Shown one piece after another: positions 45,372 through 54,020 of a stretch of DNA of 64,000 nt. The stretch covers positions 1-64,000 of the forward strand of contig WBUL01000008.1 in assembly GCA_008933735.1 (NCBI GenBank), given 5' to 3'. How positions within the stretch are numbered: position 1 is the first letter of the stretch; every line of letters begins with the position of its first letter. Below the pieces are notes generated by a model. It worked only from the letters and a program-made list of their open reading frames with translations. It ran no database searches and was not told the DNA's origin. The stretch is from Anaerolineae bacterium (GTDB lineage Bacteria > Chloroflexota > Anaerolineae > Aggregatilineales > J027). The position numbers and the translations under genes are program-made.

Positions 45372-46718
45372 ATGGAAAGGCGCAGTAACTTGGACACTCC
45401 ATACCTGTTTTTCGTCTGTTCTGCTCCATCATCCCGTGACCACCATCTCGCGCAGCGCCACCTTCCACTTCTCCGTTTTGACCTGCACGAACCGTTCCTG
45501 CCCCTGGTTGTTGGGTACACAGTTTTTCATGAGTCTGCCCCATCGCCATCTTTTCCCAGGCGGATTGTCTTCACCTCCGAAACCTATCGGGTCATTGAAT
45601 ACGCCATCTGGTGGGATTGGGACATCCAGCATCTCTATGAACTGGAACATCTATGGGTATGGTTGGATAGGAATGAAAAGGTAATAAGGTTTGAAGGGAG
45701 TTGGCACGGAGATTTTCATGTCTTGGGGGATAGCTGTCTGACAACAGCAGATGGGCGGTTGGTTGCCTATAGCGAACCCGGCAAACATGCCTTCGCGCAG
45801 TCTCCGCAGCCCCTGCTGGCACGTGCTTCCGTCACTAGGACTGCCTGTACCGCTGCCGCCGGAAGGGGTGGGGTGCTGATTACACCGCTTTTTGAGGGCA
45901 TCATTCGTGCCCGGAATGCATTTAACAACCGTCTGGTGCATACCTTTTGTGAAGATCAGCGTTTCGAACCCAGTTACGATTTTTCTAAGGTTGTCGATTT
46001 GCGCTATCTTCCTCTGGTATCCTGGTACGAGTTGAAAAACTGGATTCCTCAGCGGGTCGAAACGGTGTTAGCTGAGCTGCGGTCACGGTACCCGATTGCT
46101 GACCAGCGGATGTTTCGTATTGTGGATTTGCGCGGGCAGTTTGGCAGTTTGTCTGAGTTCGCCGCGTGTGTCAAAGAAGCCAGTGCAGACGGCATCAAAA
46201 TAACGATGGTTCCAGATGGCGAACTGGGGTTTGCCATTCCTGGCACGCATGGAAAACTCTCACCGGAAGAGGTGTTCCACCCCTTGATGGAAGCGCAGAT
46301 GAATATCTACTTGCAGCTTGAGCCTTTTCCCAAAGAAACACTTACTCGCCTGTTGGATGTAGTCCGTGAGCTTGGGGTGCTGGGTCACTTGATTTTTGGG
46401 AGTCGTTCGGTAGACTGTGTGCAGCAAATTAAACACCATGCCCCGAATGCGATGACGGCGCTGGAAGTGCATGAGATTTTCAGCCAGCAGGCTTTGAGGC
46501 AGTCACAGCCCGCGGACTATGTATGCGGAACAACGGGGAAATCAATCACCCGTGAGTGGGTCGAACGCTTCCACGCGGTGGGCATTGGCCTGATTGCCGA
46601 AACCTATCATGGGAGCTTGCAGGCTGCCGGGGTCGATGGTGTGTGTAACCTGAGTGAACTCGGCGAAAGAGCACACCATGTTCAAGATACCGTATGGCAA
46701 AACGTTTATCAGTATTGA
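45372..46718 (+). CDS. Two-domain protein, C-terminal GDPD-like barrel
   Basis: 448 residues. I do not recognise the first 165 or so, which are rich in Trp and His and contain VGYTVFHESAPSP, IEYAIWWDWDIQHLYELEHL and VWLDRNEKVIRFEGSWHGDF. From about residue 210 (VVDLRYLPLVSWYELKNWIP) to the end the order of strands, including MNIYLQLEPFPKETLTRLLD and ERFHAVGIGLIAETYHGSLQ, resembles glycerophosphodiester phosphodiesterase barrels, but the usual HRG start and metal residues are not obvious. No signal peptide. A TTG at 45390 behind GGAAAGG is a rival start. The downstream LarA-like gene starts inside its last codons. Function unknown. Confidence 0.55.
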   Translation: MERRSNLDTPYLFFVCSAPSSRDHHLAQRHLPLLRFDLHEPFLPLVVGYTVFHESAPSPSFPRRIVFTSETYRVIEYAIWWDWDIQHLYELEHLWVWLDRNEKVIRFEGSWHGDFHVLGDSCLTTADGRLVAYSEPGKHAFAQSPQPLLARASVTRTACTAAAGRGGVLITPLFEGIIRARNAFNNRLVHTFCEDQRFEPSYDFSKVVDLRYLPLVSWYELKNWIPQRVETVLAELRSRYPIADQRMFRIVDLRGQFGSLSEFAACVKEASADGIKITMVPDGELGFAIPGTHGKLSPEEVFHPLMEAQMNIYLQLEPFPKETLTRLLDVVRELGVLGHLIFGSRSVDCVQQIKHHAPNAMTALEVHEIFSQQALRQSQPADYVCGTTGKSITREWVERFHAVGIGLIAETYHGSLQAAGVDGVCNLSELGERAHHVQDTVWQNVYQY

Positions 46719-47916
46719 TCTGCCGCACGCTGATCTGATAGCTCCCCGGTCTATAGAGGCTGCCAGGAATCCGACGCAGGTGATCCAGACAGCATTGGAT
46801 CACTCAGATGTTGCGCTAGAGCAATTTCGGGGCGTTCCTTCTGCGGCCATTGCCATCAATGACAAGACGCGGCCTGTGCCGCATGACCAACTGCTGCCAC
46901 CCCTGTTGGAACGGTTGGAAAAACTGGGATTATCACCTGCCTCTATTACTCTGGTGATCGCCACTGGCACCCATCCGCCCATGACGCCGGATGAATTTCA
47001 TAAAATCCTGCCAACCCCAATTTATGATCGCTACCCGGTCATTTCGCACGATGCCGAAAATCTGGCAAGTCTGGTTTATTTAGGAGAAACCCCGCGCGGT
47101 ACGCCTGTCCACATCAACCGACAGTATGCCGAAGCAGCACTGAAAATCGTGGTGGGGAATATCGAACCCCATCAGTTTATGGGATTTTCTGGCGGCGTCA
47201 AAAGTGCGGCAGTCGGACTGACGGGCAAGGCCACGATCAACCATAACCACGCCATGATGACTGACCCGAACGCGAAGCTTGGTGAATATGAACTCAATCC
47301 AGCCCGGCAGGATGTTGAGGACATTGGGCGGCTCATCGGGATTCATTTTGCGCTTAACGCCATCCTGAACCAGGAAAAACAAATCGTTACGGTGGTGGCG
47401 GGTGACCCGCGTGCCGTTATGCAGGCCGGAATCCCGCTGGTCAAGTCCTTGTATCAGGTACCTGTGAGTGAACCCTACGACATTGTGATTGCTTCGCCTG
47501 GTGGCAGCCCGAAAGACCTTAATTTGTATCAGGCACAAAAAGCACTGGCACACGCGGCGCTTATCACACGCCCCGGCGGATCGGTGATTCTGGCAGCAGC
47601 CTGTCCGGAAGGGACGGGCAGCCAGAGTTACGAAAAGTGGATGACCACGAACGATGAAATGACAGATTATGAAGCGGTGTTTGCACGATTTGCGGCGGAG
47701 GGTTTTCATGTCGGGCCACACAAAGCCTATCAAATCGCACGTGATGCAGCGAAGGTTCGCACCTTTTTGATGTCCGAAATGCCTGACGATCTGGTGCGGC
47801 GTTTGCTGCTTGAACCTGTCCATCAAATCGAAGATGCCCTCGCGCAGGTATCCGGGGAACGAATCGCGGTGATGCCCATTGCCAACGCCACGGTCCCGCT
47901 GCTGCTTCATACCTAA
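46678..47916 (+). CDS. Lactate racemase (LarA)-family protein
   Basis: 412 residues of the DUF2088/LarA family. Seen: YGKTFISIDLP at the start, AIAINDKTRPVPHDQLLPPL, VIATGTHPPMTPDE, EPHQFMGFSGGVKSAAVGL with the lysine position that in LarA holds the nickel-pincer cofactor, and TINHNHAMM. The fold and cofactor residues suggest a nickel-dependent 2-hydroxyacid racemase or epimerase, but larB, larC and larE, which make the cofactor, are not in view. It starts at ATG 46678, 41 bases inside the preceding gene, so translation is coupled. Substrate unknown; D/L-lactate is only one option. Confidence 0.78.
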   Translation: MFKIPYGKTFISIDLPHADLIAPRSIEAARNPTQVIQTALDHSDVALEQFRGVPSAAIAINDKTRPVPHDQLLPPLLERLEKLGLSPASITLVIATGTHPPMTPDEFHKILPTPIYDRYPVISHDAENLASLVYLGETPRGTPVHINRQYAEAALKIVVGNIEPHQFMGFSGGVKSAAVGLTGKATINHNHAMMTDPNAKLGEYELNPARQDVEDIGRLIGIHFALNAILNQEKQIVTVVAGDPRAVMQAGIPLVKSLYQVPVSEPYDIVIASPGGSPKDLNLYQAQKALAHAALITRPGGSVILAAACPEGTGSQSYEKWMTTNDEMTDYEAVFARFAAEGFHVGPHKAYQIARDAAKVRTFLMSEMPDDLVRRLLLEPVHQIEDALAQVSGERIAVMPIANATVPLLLHT

Positions 47917-47966
47917 ATTGAGATCGGGTCTGTAGGAGATCATTCAGAAAACTGTTATGTCTTTTC

Positions 47967-48002
47967 AAAAAGTGCGGTCGTCTTTGCCGCGAACGACCGC
48001 AC
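47967..48002 (-). terminator. Rho-independent terminator of glmS
   Basis: On the minus strand a perfect ten-pair stem (GTGCGGTCGT with ACGACCGCAC, 47972-47981 and 47993-48002) with an 11-base loop is followed by TTTTT (47971-47967), 27 bases beyond the glmS stop. It also faces the LarA-like gene on the other strand. Confidence 0.85.
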
Positions 48003-48028
48003 CCAATATGGCGGAAAATCAATTCCGT

Positions 48029-49873
48029 TTATTCGACAGTGACACTTTTCGCCAGATTCCGAGGCTGGTCTACGTCGCAGCCGCGCCACACCGCAATATG
48101 ATAGGCGAGAAGCTGAAGCGGCAGCACAGTCACAATCGGACTGACGTAATGCGGTACAGGTGGAATGTAAATCACATGGTCAGCTTTTTCCGCAATCAGG
48201 GTGTCGCCCTCGGTTGCAATCGCAATGACCTTACCGTTGCGAGCTTTGGCCTGTTCCACCTGGCTGAGCATCTTCTCGTACACCCGGTCCTGAATCGCAA
48301 TCGTCAACACAGGCATATTTTCGTCAATCAGCGCAATAGGGCCGTGTTTCATCTCGCCTGCGGGATAGCCTTCCGCATGAATGTAGCTGATTTCCTTGAG
48401 CTTGAGTGCCCCTTCCAGCGCAATTGGATAATTGATTCCGCGTCCGAGGTAAAGGAAATTGGTGAAATGCGCTAATGAATGGGCTAATTCTTCAATTTCG
48501 GCATGTTTTTCCAACACCTGGCTTACGAGGTCGGGCAAATGGGCGAGATCGCGGACATGCTGAGCGGTTTCCGCTTTGCTCAGGGTACCGCGCTGCTGCG
48601 CCAGATACAGCGCCAGCAGATACTGATCCAGAATGCTGGTGGTGAACGCCTTTGTGGATGCAACGCCAATTTCTGGCCCTGCCTGCATGGTAATAAATCC
48701 ATCCGCAAGGCGCATCGCCTGACTGCCAATGACATTGACGATGCTCCACACGCGGGTCTTGTTTTCACGGGCTTCCTCCATGGCCGCCAGCGTATCAACC
48801 GTTTCGCCGCTCTGTGTAATCGCCAATACGGCTGTATTTTCGTCCAGCACTGGCTCCCGATAGCGGTATTCGCTCCCGTAATCAACCTCGACAGGAATTC
48901 GCGCCAGCCCTTCAATCAGGAATTTACCGACCAGACCGGAATACGCGCTGGTGCCACACGCCACCGTCACGATGCGGCTCATTTTCCTGGCATCTTCGGG
49001 AGAGATGTGCAAATCCGGCAGGTTCACCGTTCCGGTTTCAAAATTCAGCCGTCCGCGAATCGTATCCGTCAGCGCCCGCCCCTGCTCGAAAATTTCTTTC
49101 TGCATGAAATGGCGATATTCCCCTTTTGCCGCGCTTACCGGGTCATAAGGGATGTTAAACACCTCGGTTTTAACCGGATTGCCGTCCAGATCCGTAATGG
49201 TGTAATCGGTGGCGGTCAGAACCGCCATATGGCGAGATTCGAGAAAAACCATATTGCGGGTGTGTTCCAGAATGGCAGGAATATCCGAGGCCACAAACAT
49301 TTCGTCACGGCCAATTCCCACCGCAACGCCGCCCGCGTTGCCAATCCGCACCGCTACCAGCTTATCCGGTTCTTTTTTGCTCATGACCACAATCGCCTGC
49401 GAACCACGCAGCATTTTTGCCGCCTGCCGGGTTGCCTCGGCGACTGTATTACAATTCGACAGGAGTTTAGAAACCAGATGTACGATCACTTCAGTATCCG
49501 TGTCGGATACGAACTGAACGCCTTCCGCCCGTAGCTCATCGCGCAGTTCCAGGAAGTTTTCCACAATTCCATTGTGAACCACCACCACGCTTCCATCCAT
49601 GCTGCTGTGAGGATGGGAGTTGCGCTCGCTGGGTTCGCCATGAGTCGCCCAGCGGGTGTGCCCCACGCCGATTTTTCCATCCAGGGGATTATTTTGAACC
49701 GATACCTGCAAGTTAATCAGTTTGCCCACATTGCGGCGAATACTGATGTTGCCGTCGTCCTGCAATACCGCGATACCTGCGGAGTCGTAACCGCGATACT
49801 CAAGACGCTGCAAGCCGTTCAAAATCAACGACGAAGCGTCACGTGTGCCAATATAACCAACAATTCCACACAT
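48029..49873 (-). CDS. glmS: Glutamine-fructose-6-phosphate aminotransferase GlmS
   Basis: 614 residues. The N-terminal glutaminase starts MCGIVGYIGTRDASS with the nucleophile Cys2 and has RLEYRGYDSAGIAV and GHTRWATHGEPSERNSHPH. Two SIS sugar-isomerase domains follow, with TVACGTSAYSGLVGKF, ITQSGETVDTLAAM and, at the end, DVDQPRNLAKSVTVE. It makes glucosamine-6-phosphate, the first step to UDP-GlcNAc for the cell wall and glycans. ATG 49873 is used because the cysteine must follow it and GAGGAG lies upstream. A terminator follows. No glmS ribozyme-like fold was evident upstream. Confidence 0.98.
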   Translation of the reverse strand: MCGIVGYIGTRDASSLILNGLQRLEYRGYDSAGIAVLQDDGNISIRRNVGKLINLQVSVQNNPLDGKIGVGHTRWATHGEPSERNSHPHSSMDGSVVVVHNGIVENFLELRDELRAEGVQFVSDTDTEVIVHLVSKLLSNCNTVAEATRQAAKMLRGSQAIVVMSKKEPDKLVAVRIGNAGGVAVGIGRDEMFVASDIPAILEHTRNMVFLESRHMAVLTATDYTITDLDGNPVKTEVFNIPYDPVSAAKGEYRHFMQKEIFEQGRALTDTIRGRLNFETGTVNLPDLHISPEDARKMSRIVTVACGTSAYSGLVGKFLIEGLARIPVEVDYGSEYRYREPVLDENTAVLAITQSGETVDTLAAMEEARENKTRVWSIVNVIGSQAMRLADGFITMQAGPEIGVASTKAFTTSILDQYLLALYLAQQRGTLSKAETAQHVRDLAHLPDLVSQVLEKHAEIEELAHSLAHFTNFLYLGRGINYPIALEGALKLKEISYIHAEGYPAGEMKHGPIALIDENMPVLTIAIQDRVYEKMLSQVEQAKARNGKVIAIATEGDTLIAEKADHVIYIPPVPHYVSPIVTVLPLQLLAYHIAVWRGCDVDQPRNLAKSVTVE

Positions 49874-50246
49874 TGGGGGATTCTCCTCTTCAGCTTCTAC
49901 TATGACAACAACAAGCAAACAGTGAACTCTCACAGTTCGCTGGGATCACAGTGCGGCTTTTGTGCTGGTCGTTACCGCCCAGTTTTGAGCCTCACTTTAT
50001 TTGGAAGAGGGAACAATAAGGACGGTGATTGCGCCCTGGCGGTATCCGCTGAAACTTTCGACAACCCGCCTCCTCGTCACCCTGGGGAAGGGCCAAGCGC
50101 TTTTGCCCCTCGAATGATTTTCTTATAAGCTCATTCCTTTATACCTATCTCAAACAGTGTAATGGGATTGCGGGATACTGGCAACCCTGATTCACGGCAT
50201 TTTCACAAATCAGGCTTTCGGGAAGGGTATATGACCCTTCCCGATT
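49874..50246. other. Intergenic region between glmS and the FGE-fold gene
   Basis: About 370 bases. It should hold the glmS promoter on the minus strand, but no good -35/-10 pair stands out. GAACT/AGTTC makes a small hairpin near 49925-49939. The right end holds the stem-loop listed at 50219-50243. No gene is supported on either strand. Confidence 0.4.
50219..50243 (-). terminator. Stem-loop after the FGE-fold gene
   Basis: CGGGAAGGGT (50219-50228) pairs perfectly with ACCCTTCCCG (50234-50243) over a five-base loop, three bases beyond the TAA of the minus-strand gene. No T-run follows on that strand, so it may act as a 3' stabiliser or a Rho-assisted terminator. Confidence 0.55.
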
Positions 50247-51560
50247 TTACTGCGTGTCAGCGGCGCAGCGAAAACCCAGCGAAGCACGCGGCTCGTTTGG
50301 CTTTACATTCATCCGGTGAACAGTACGGGCGAAAATCGGCACATTATCCCAACCGCCGCCGCGTGCAACCCGCTCCAACCCGCTGATCGGGCCTTTAGGA
50401 TTAGGGCCTGCTGCTTCCGGAAGCGTATAGTAATTCTCCTGATAAAAATCAGCGACCCATTCGGAGACATTCCCCGCCATGTTATAGACCCCATAAGCGC
50501 TGATCCCCTGAGTATAACTGGTAACTGGCATGGTACCATCCTGGGTCGGGCGTGATGTTTTGGCATTTGCAGGGATCCACTCCGGCCCCCAGGGGTAAAT
50601 GCTGTTGGCGGGACCGCGTGCCGCACGTTCCCATTCGGCTTCCGTCGGCAGACGGCGACCGATAGCACGACAGTAAGCATCTGCCCCTGACCATGTTACA
50701 TAAATGACAGGATGGTCAATCAGAAATTCTGCCCCGGCGACACTATACGTCTGATTGGCGGCGTCAAATTCGATATAGCTGTTGGGTTCGACATCTCTGG
50801 TCAGTACACAGGGGCCGCCACAACCACTTTTGTCAGGTCGAGATTCGGGATTTTGTTGCAGCAGGTAATTTAAAAAGTTAATGTACTGCCGCACACTGAC
50901 CTCATAAATTTCAATCTGGAAATTATTCAGGCTCACCGAATGCGGAGGCGTAGAGTCCGATACCATAGCCGTTGTACAGGTACCGCCGTCTCGGTCAATA
51001 CATGCCTGGACGGCTGCCTCACCTTCTTCAGCAGTTGTGCCCATCGTAAACGTCCCACCAGGAATGGATACCAAGGTGGTTGCACTTGAAAGCAAAGCAT
51101 CCGGCACAACCGCTTCTGGCCCTACCCCGCGCGGGGTACGGGTTGCGCCGGCTTGTGGAGTCACAGGCGTTGCTTCTGCACTGGCATCCACGGGCGGCAC
51201 ATCTTCGCCTGACCCGCCCTGCCCGTTGCCGCCTGGCAGCGGAGTTGCCCCGGCTGAGGGCAGCGCTGTTGGTGTGAAGGTTGGGACACTGGCGGTCGGT
51301 GTCACATTTGCGGCAGTCTCGGTTACCTCAGTTTCAACAGTCGTGGCCGTGTAGGTTGCGCTCGGTTCACTTGTATTGGTCACAACAACGGCTTCTTCCC
51401 CCCCCGCTGTGCTGTCGATGTCACCGATTTCAACAATGTTCATCACATAGGCGGATAAACACACAACCGCTGAACACCCCACACCCAATACCATACCCGT
51501 AATCAGCCATAACCAGCTTGCATCGCGTGTCCGACGACGCACGGGAATTTCAATACCCAT
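50247..51560 (-). CDS. Membrane-anchored FGE-sulfatase-like domain protein
   Basis: 437 residues. A short basic N-terminus (RRRTRDASW) leads to one membrane helix (about 17-40), then a Thr/Pro/Gly/Ala-rich stalk (about 50-155), then the formylglycine-generating-enzyme fold: SIPGGTFTMGTTAEEGEAAV, RRLPTEAEWERAARG, YNMAGNVSEWVADFY and RASLGFRCA. The active-site cysteine pair of true FGE should fall in the segment ARGGGWDNVPIFARTVHRM, which has none, so sulfatase activation is unlikely; a structural or binding role outside the cell fits. AAGGTG lies ten bases before the ATG. Confidence 0.88.
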   Translation of the reverse strand: MGIEIPVRRRTRDASWLWLITGMVLGVGCSAVVCLSAYVMNIVEIGDIDSTAGGEEAVVVTNTSEPSATYTATTVETEVTETAANVTPTASVPTFTPTALPSAGATPLPGGNGQGGSGEDVPPVDASAEATPVTPQAGATRTPRGVGPEAVVPDALLSSATTLVSIPGGTFTMGTTAEEGEAAVQACIDRDGGTCTTAMVSDSTPPHSVSLNNFQIEIYEVSVRQYINFLNYLLQQNPESRPDKSGCGGPCVLTRDVEPNSYIEFDAANQTYSVAGAEFLIDHPVIYVTWSGADAYCRAIGRRLPTEAEWERAARGPANSIYPWGPEWIPANAKTSRPTQDGTMPVTSYTQGISAYGVYNMAGNVSEWVADFYQENYYTLPEAAGPNPKGPISGLERVARGGGWDNVPIFARTVHRMNVKPNEPRASLGFRCAADTQ

Positions 51561-51650
51561 AAATAACTAGCACCTTCGATAGTTCAAGCTGAATACTAGC
51601 GTTCAATTGAAAATTTCATCCAAACGTTCACCCTACGACCATACTACGAC

Positions 51651-52436
51651 TTAAGGATAAGCAAATAGGGGCAAAATTACTATGAGAAATTGCCCCGGTG
51701 TGCTTGATGGAACCCACCCGATTTCCGTCGGAGTTGGCTTGGCGCTAAAAACAAACGCGACAGGTACAGATTCACTCTGAGCACCATCCGGGGAAGTGGC
51801 GTAGATTTCCAACCGGTGTGACCCTGCTTCCAAGCCCGCTTCAAGTACGATTCGCCAGTTACCGATGTTATCGGTTGCGACCTGCGCGATCATCTGGCCG
51901 TTGTCTAACAGGGTAACAGTATCCCCCGCGATAGCCCGTCCACTGATTTCAATCGGTTCTCCTGCATACCGTTCAGGAATCTCAGGAGGGTTAACCGTTG
52001 GTTCAGGGTAAGGTGTTGCTGTAAATGCACGTGTTGGTGTGAAGGTAGCGGTAGGGGTCGCCGAGGGTGTAAAGGTAGGCGTATTTGTCGCAGATGGCGT
52101 CGAGGTGGCGGTCGGCGTTGCTGTCCTCGTCGCCGTTGGCGTGAAGGTCAGGGTCGGCGTATGTGTTGATGTCCAGGTGGAGGTGGGCGTGGGTGTATTG
52201 CTTGGATAGCGGGTTGGCGTTTCGGTACTGGTTGGTGAGGGTGTGAAAGTCAGGGTCAGAGTCGCCGAAGGGGTTATGGTGAAAACATCGGATGGCATGA
52301 CCGTTGGTGTGCTGAAATTCTCATCATCCTCATTTTCCGAATCATCCCATGCCCACCAGAAAAGCAGGGTGGACAGCCCCGCCGTCACAAGGGCCGTGAT
52401 AATCAGTGCGCTGTCAAGCCTTCGAACGAGTCTCAC
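51651..52436 (-). CDS. Membrane-anchored Thr/Pro-stalk protein with Ig-like domain
   Basis: 261 residues from GTG 52436, which overlaps the HhH gene's stop (GTGA) behind GGGGAGG. One membrane helix (about 10-30) is followed by an acidic patch and about 105 residues built from Thr-Pro-Thr-Ala type repeats, probably an O-glycosylated stalk. The remaining residues (about 150-235) read EPIEISGRAIAGDTVTLLDN and NWRIVLEAGLEAGSHRLEIY, a bacterial Ig-like fold, ending in a short hydrophobic tail. A start at ATG 52463 is possible. It probably displays an adhesin-like domain. No enzyme motif. Confidence 0.78.
   Translation of the reverse strand: MRLVRRLDSALIITALVTAGLSTLLFWWAWDDSENEDDENFSTPTVMPSDVFTITPSATLTLTFTPSPTSTETPTRYPSNTPTPTSTWTSTHTPTLTFTPTATRTATPTATSTPSATNTPTFTPSATPTATFTPTRAFTATPYPEPTVNPPEIPERYAGEPIEISGRAIAGDTVTLLDNGQMIAQVATDNIGNWRIVLEAGLEAGSHRLEIYATSPDGAQSESVPVAFVFSAKPTPTEIGWVPSSTPGQFLIVILPLFAYP
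52005..52310 (-). repeat. Low-complexity Thr/Pro-codon tract
   Basis: About 300 bases of degenerate repeats encode Thr-Pro-Thr/Ser-Ala units on the minus strand (boundaries approximate). On the plus strand it reads as GT-rich near-repeats such as GGTGAAGGT and GTCGGCGT. It is coding, not an intergenic array. Confidence 0.75.
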
Positions 52437-52864
52437 GCCTCCTCCCCGGCGTCTTTGAGCCATTCATCAAATAACCGAGCCTGCTCCAGCCATGATTCCG
52501 CATCAATAGTACGCCAATCCGGGGCATTGATGAGTTCCTGGAGCTGTCGCGGTGTGAGTGCCGCCAATTTCTCAAAGGTATTAATGCCTGCTTCGTGTAG
52601 TACCTTTTCGTATACCGGGCCGATCCCTTTAATATCCGCCAGACGGGTAGGCGGTACGGGCGGGCGCGGTGGGGGTGTTCTGAGGCGAGATCTGAGTTCG
52701 CGCAGCAGTACATCATGCTGCTTTAATTGTTCAAGAGTGCTGAATTGATTGTGTTCTTCTTTCAACAAGCGAGGTCGCACTGCCCAGACGTACACCAAGC
52801 CAGTAGCGACCACACACACAAAAGCCCCTAACGACAAGAGAGCCAGCGCAAGCACAGGGTCCAT
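52433..52864 (-). CDS. Membrane-anchored helix-hairpin-helix protein
   Basis: 143 residues from ATG 52864, chosen because TAGGA lies five to six bases upstream; ATG 52888 is the longer option. One N-terminal membrane helix (about 4-30) is followed by a basic and helical linker, then ADIKGIGPVYEKVLHEAGIN with FEKLAALTPRQLQELI, a helix-hairpin-helix DNA-binding motif as in the flap-endonuclease-like DUF4332 group. With the N-terminus outside, the HhH would face the cytosol and could tether DNA to the membrane. It overlaps the stalk-protein gene by four bases. Function unknown. Confidence 0.75.
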   Translation of the reverse strand: MDPVLALALLSLGAFVCVVATGLVYVWAVRPRLLKEEHNQFSTLEQLKQHDVLLRELRSRLRTPPPRPPVPPTRLADIKGIGPVYEKVLHEAGINTFEKLAALTPRQLQELINAPDWRTIDAESWLEQARLFDEWLKDAGEEA

Positions 52865-52928
52865 AAAATGTCCTACCAATTTGCCCATGATTATAGACGT
52901 GAACAGCCTAAGAGGAAAAAAACGGGGT

Positions 52929-54020
52929 CTATAAATTGGGTTGGATCAGCAAAATCTGCTGGATCAGCGCATCCGCAAGGATGTTTTTCCCTAGTTCACT
53001 GAGATGCACACCGTCCCCAATAATCCATCCATCGGGATTTTCGTGCCAGAAGACCTCAAAATATGGCAATAGGTCCTCTGGGATGGGCTCGTATAAACCA
53101 GACAAAATATCCTCACGAAACCCGCCGATCACCACATGCTGATTGTTCATGCCTGTGAATAAGCTGGCGGTTTCCATACAGGACACATTAGGAATCTGGC
53201 CCAGGCCGCCATCCGGTTTGCAGGCGGCAAAAATGAGCGTATTAAAATGCGCGATATTTTCGTCAGTATGCCCTGGCGCATAAATCGACACAAATTCGGC
53301 ACGCTGTCCGTAGTAATATCCCAAGATCAAAATATGGGTTTCCTGGCTGCGCTGGTGGAGGTCTTGCACAAAAGCAGTCAAATCCGCAACATAGCCCTGT
53401 GCTTTGTCTGGACGTTCCACACTCAAGTCATTGATCCAGGGCATAATCACAGTGAAACGACATTGATCTCCGAGCAGATCTTGATATTCGGGTGTGTCAA
53501 AATAGGGAAACCAGCCAAGCCTGCTGAGAAACGCTTTGTTCGCGCTCCGATCTCGAACGGTCAGGTAATCCAGTCCATAACGGCGCAGGTGTTCCTCCAA
53601 GACAACACCCAGGGGCGTATTCCGAAGAATTACAAACGCATGACCTTCAATTTTATACACGACCTCCCCGTGTGGAACTGAGTCTCCCACCAGGGTGATG
53701 CAGTTTTCGACAGGCAGCAGAGGTTCGGCAATCTGGCTGGTATCGAATCGGGTTAAGTCAGCAGGCAGGTGCGTCAGGTGATTGGATGGAAGCCACCCAG
53801 CCTGTTGATTATAGGTGATATAAGTCCACTGCCCATCCAGGGAAACTGCTACCGGACTGACCGGCTCAAAGGGAGTGATCTGAAACAGCGTCGGGAAGTT
53901 ATAACCAGGCCCCTGTCTGACCCTGGCAACGGTGTCGTTGACTATGGTTTCCTGAGCATCTGCGGAAAAAACGCTCAGGAAAATCATCAGAAGCAACAGA
54001 AATTCACTTCTGAATCTCAA
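52929..54020 (-). CDS. Secreted SH3-SGNH hydrolase-like protein
   Basis: 363 residues. From TTG 54020 the protein opens with an ideal signal peptide (RFRSEFLLLLMIFLSVFSA); AAGGGG sits six bases upstream, and the longer ATG 54062 form would spoil it. A bacterial SH3 region follows (ARVRQGPGYNFPTLF to YNQQAGWLPSNHL), then an SGNH-like domain with LVGDSVPHGEVVY at the serine block and GDGVHLSELGKNI at the Asp-His block. It probably acts on cell-wall or surface-glycan esters. It overlaps the L,D-transpeptidase by 17 bases. Confidence 0.75.
   Translation of the reverse strand: MRFRSEFLLLLMIFLSVFSADAQETIVNDTVARVRQGPGYNFPTLFQITPFEPVSPVAVSLDGQWTYITYNQQAGWLPSNHLTHLPADLTRFDTSQIAEPLLPVENCITLVGDSVPHGEVVYKIEGHAFVILRNTPLGVVLEEHLRRYGLDYLTVRDRSANKAFLSRLGWFPYFDTPEYQDLLGDQCRFTVIMPWINDLSVERPDKAQGYVADLTAFVQDLHQRSQETHILILGYYYGQRAEFVSIYAPGHTDENIAHFNTLIFAACKPDGGLGQIPNVSCMETASLFTGMNNQHVVIGGFREDILSGLYEPIPEDLLPYFEVFWHENPDGWIIGDGVHLSELGKNILADALIQQILLIQPNL

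Noticed and set aside
48503-49534. 343-codon open frame opposite glmS
   Set aside because: Lies wholly antisense to a strongly conserved gene; composition (His, Arg, Gln rich) is typical of a shadow frame.
49874-50246. Possible glmS ribozyme or riboswitch upstream of glmS
   Set aside because: Only a small GAACT/AGTTC hairpin is visible; the conserved pseudoknot core could not be drawn.
52005-52310. CRISPR-like array
   Set aside because: Repeat units are short, degenerate and in frame with a Thr/Pro-rich protein; no unique spacers of constant length.
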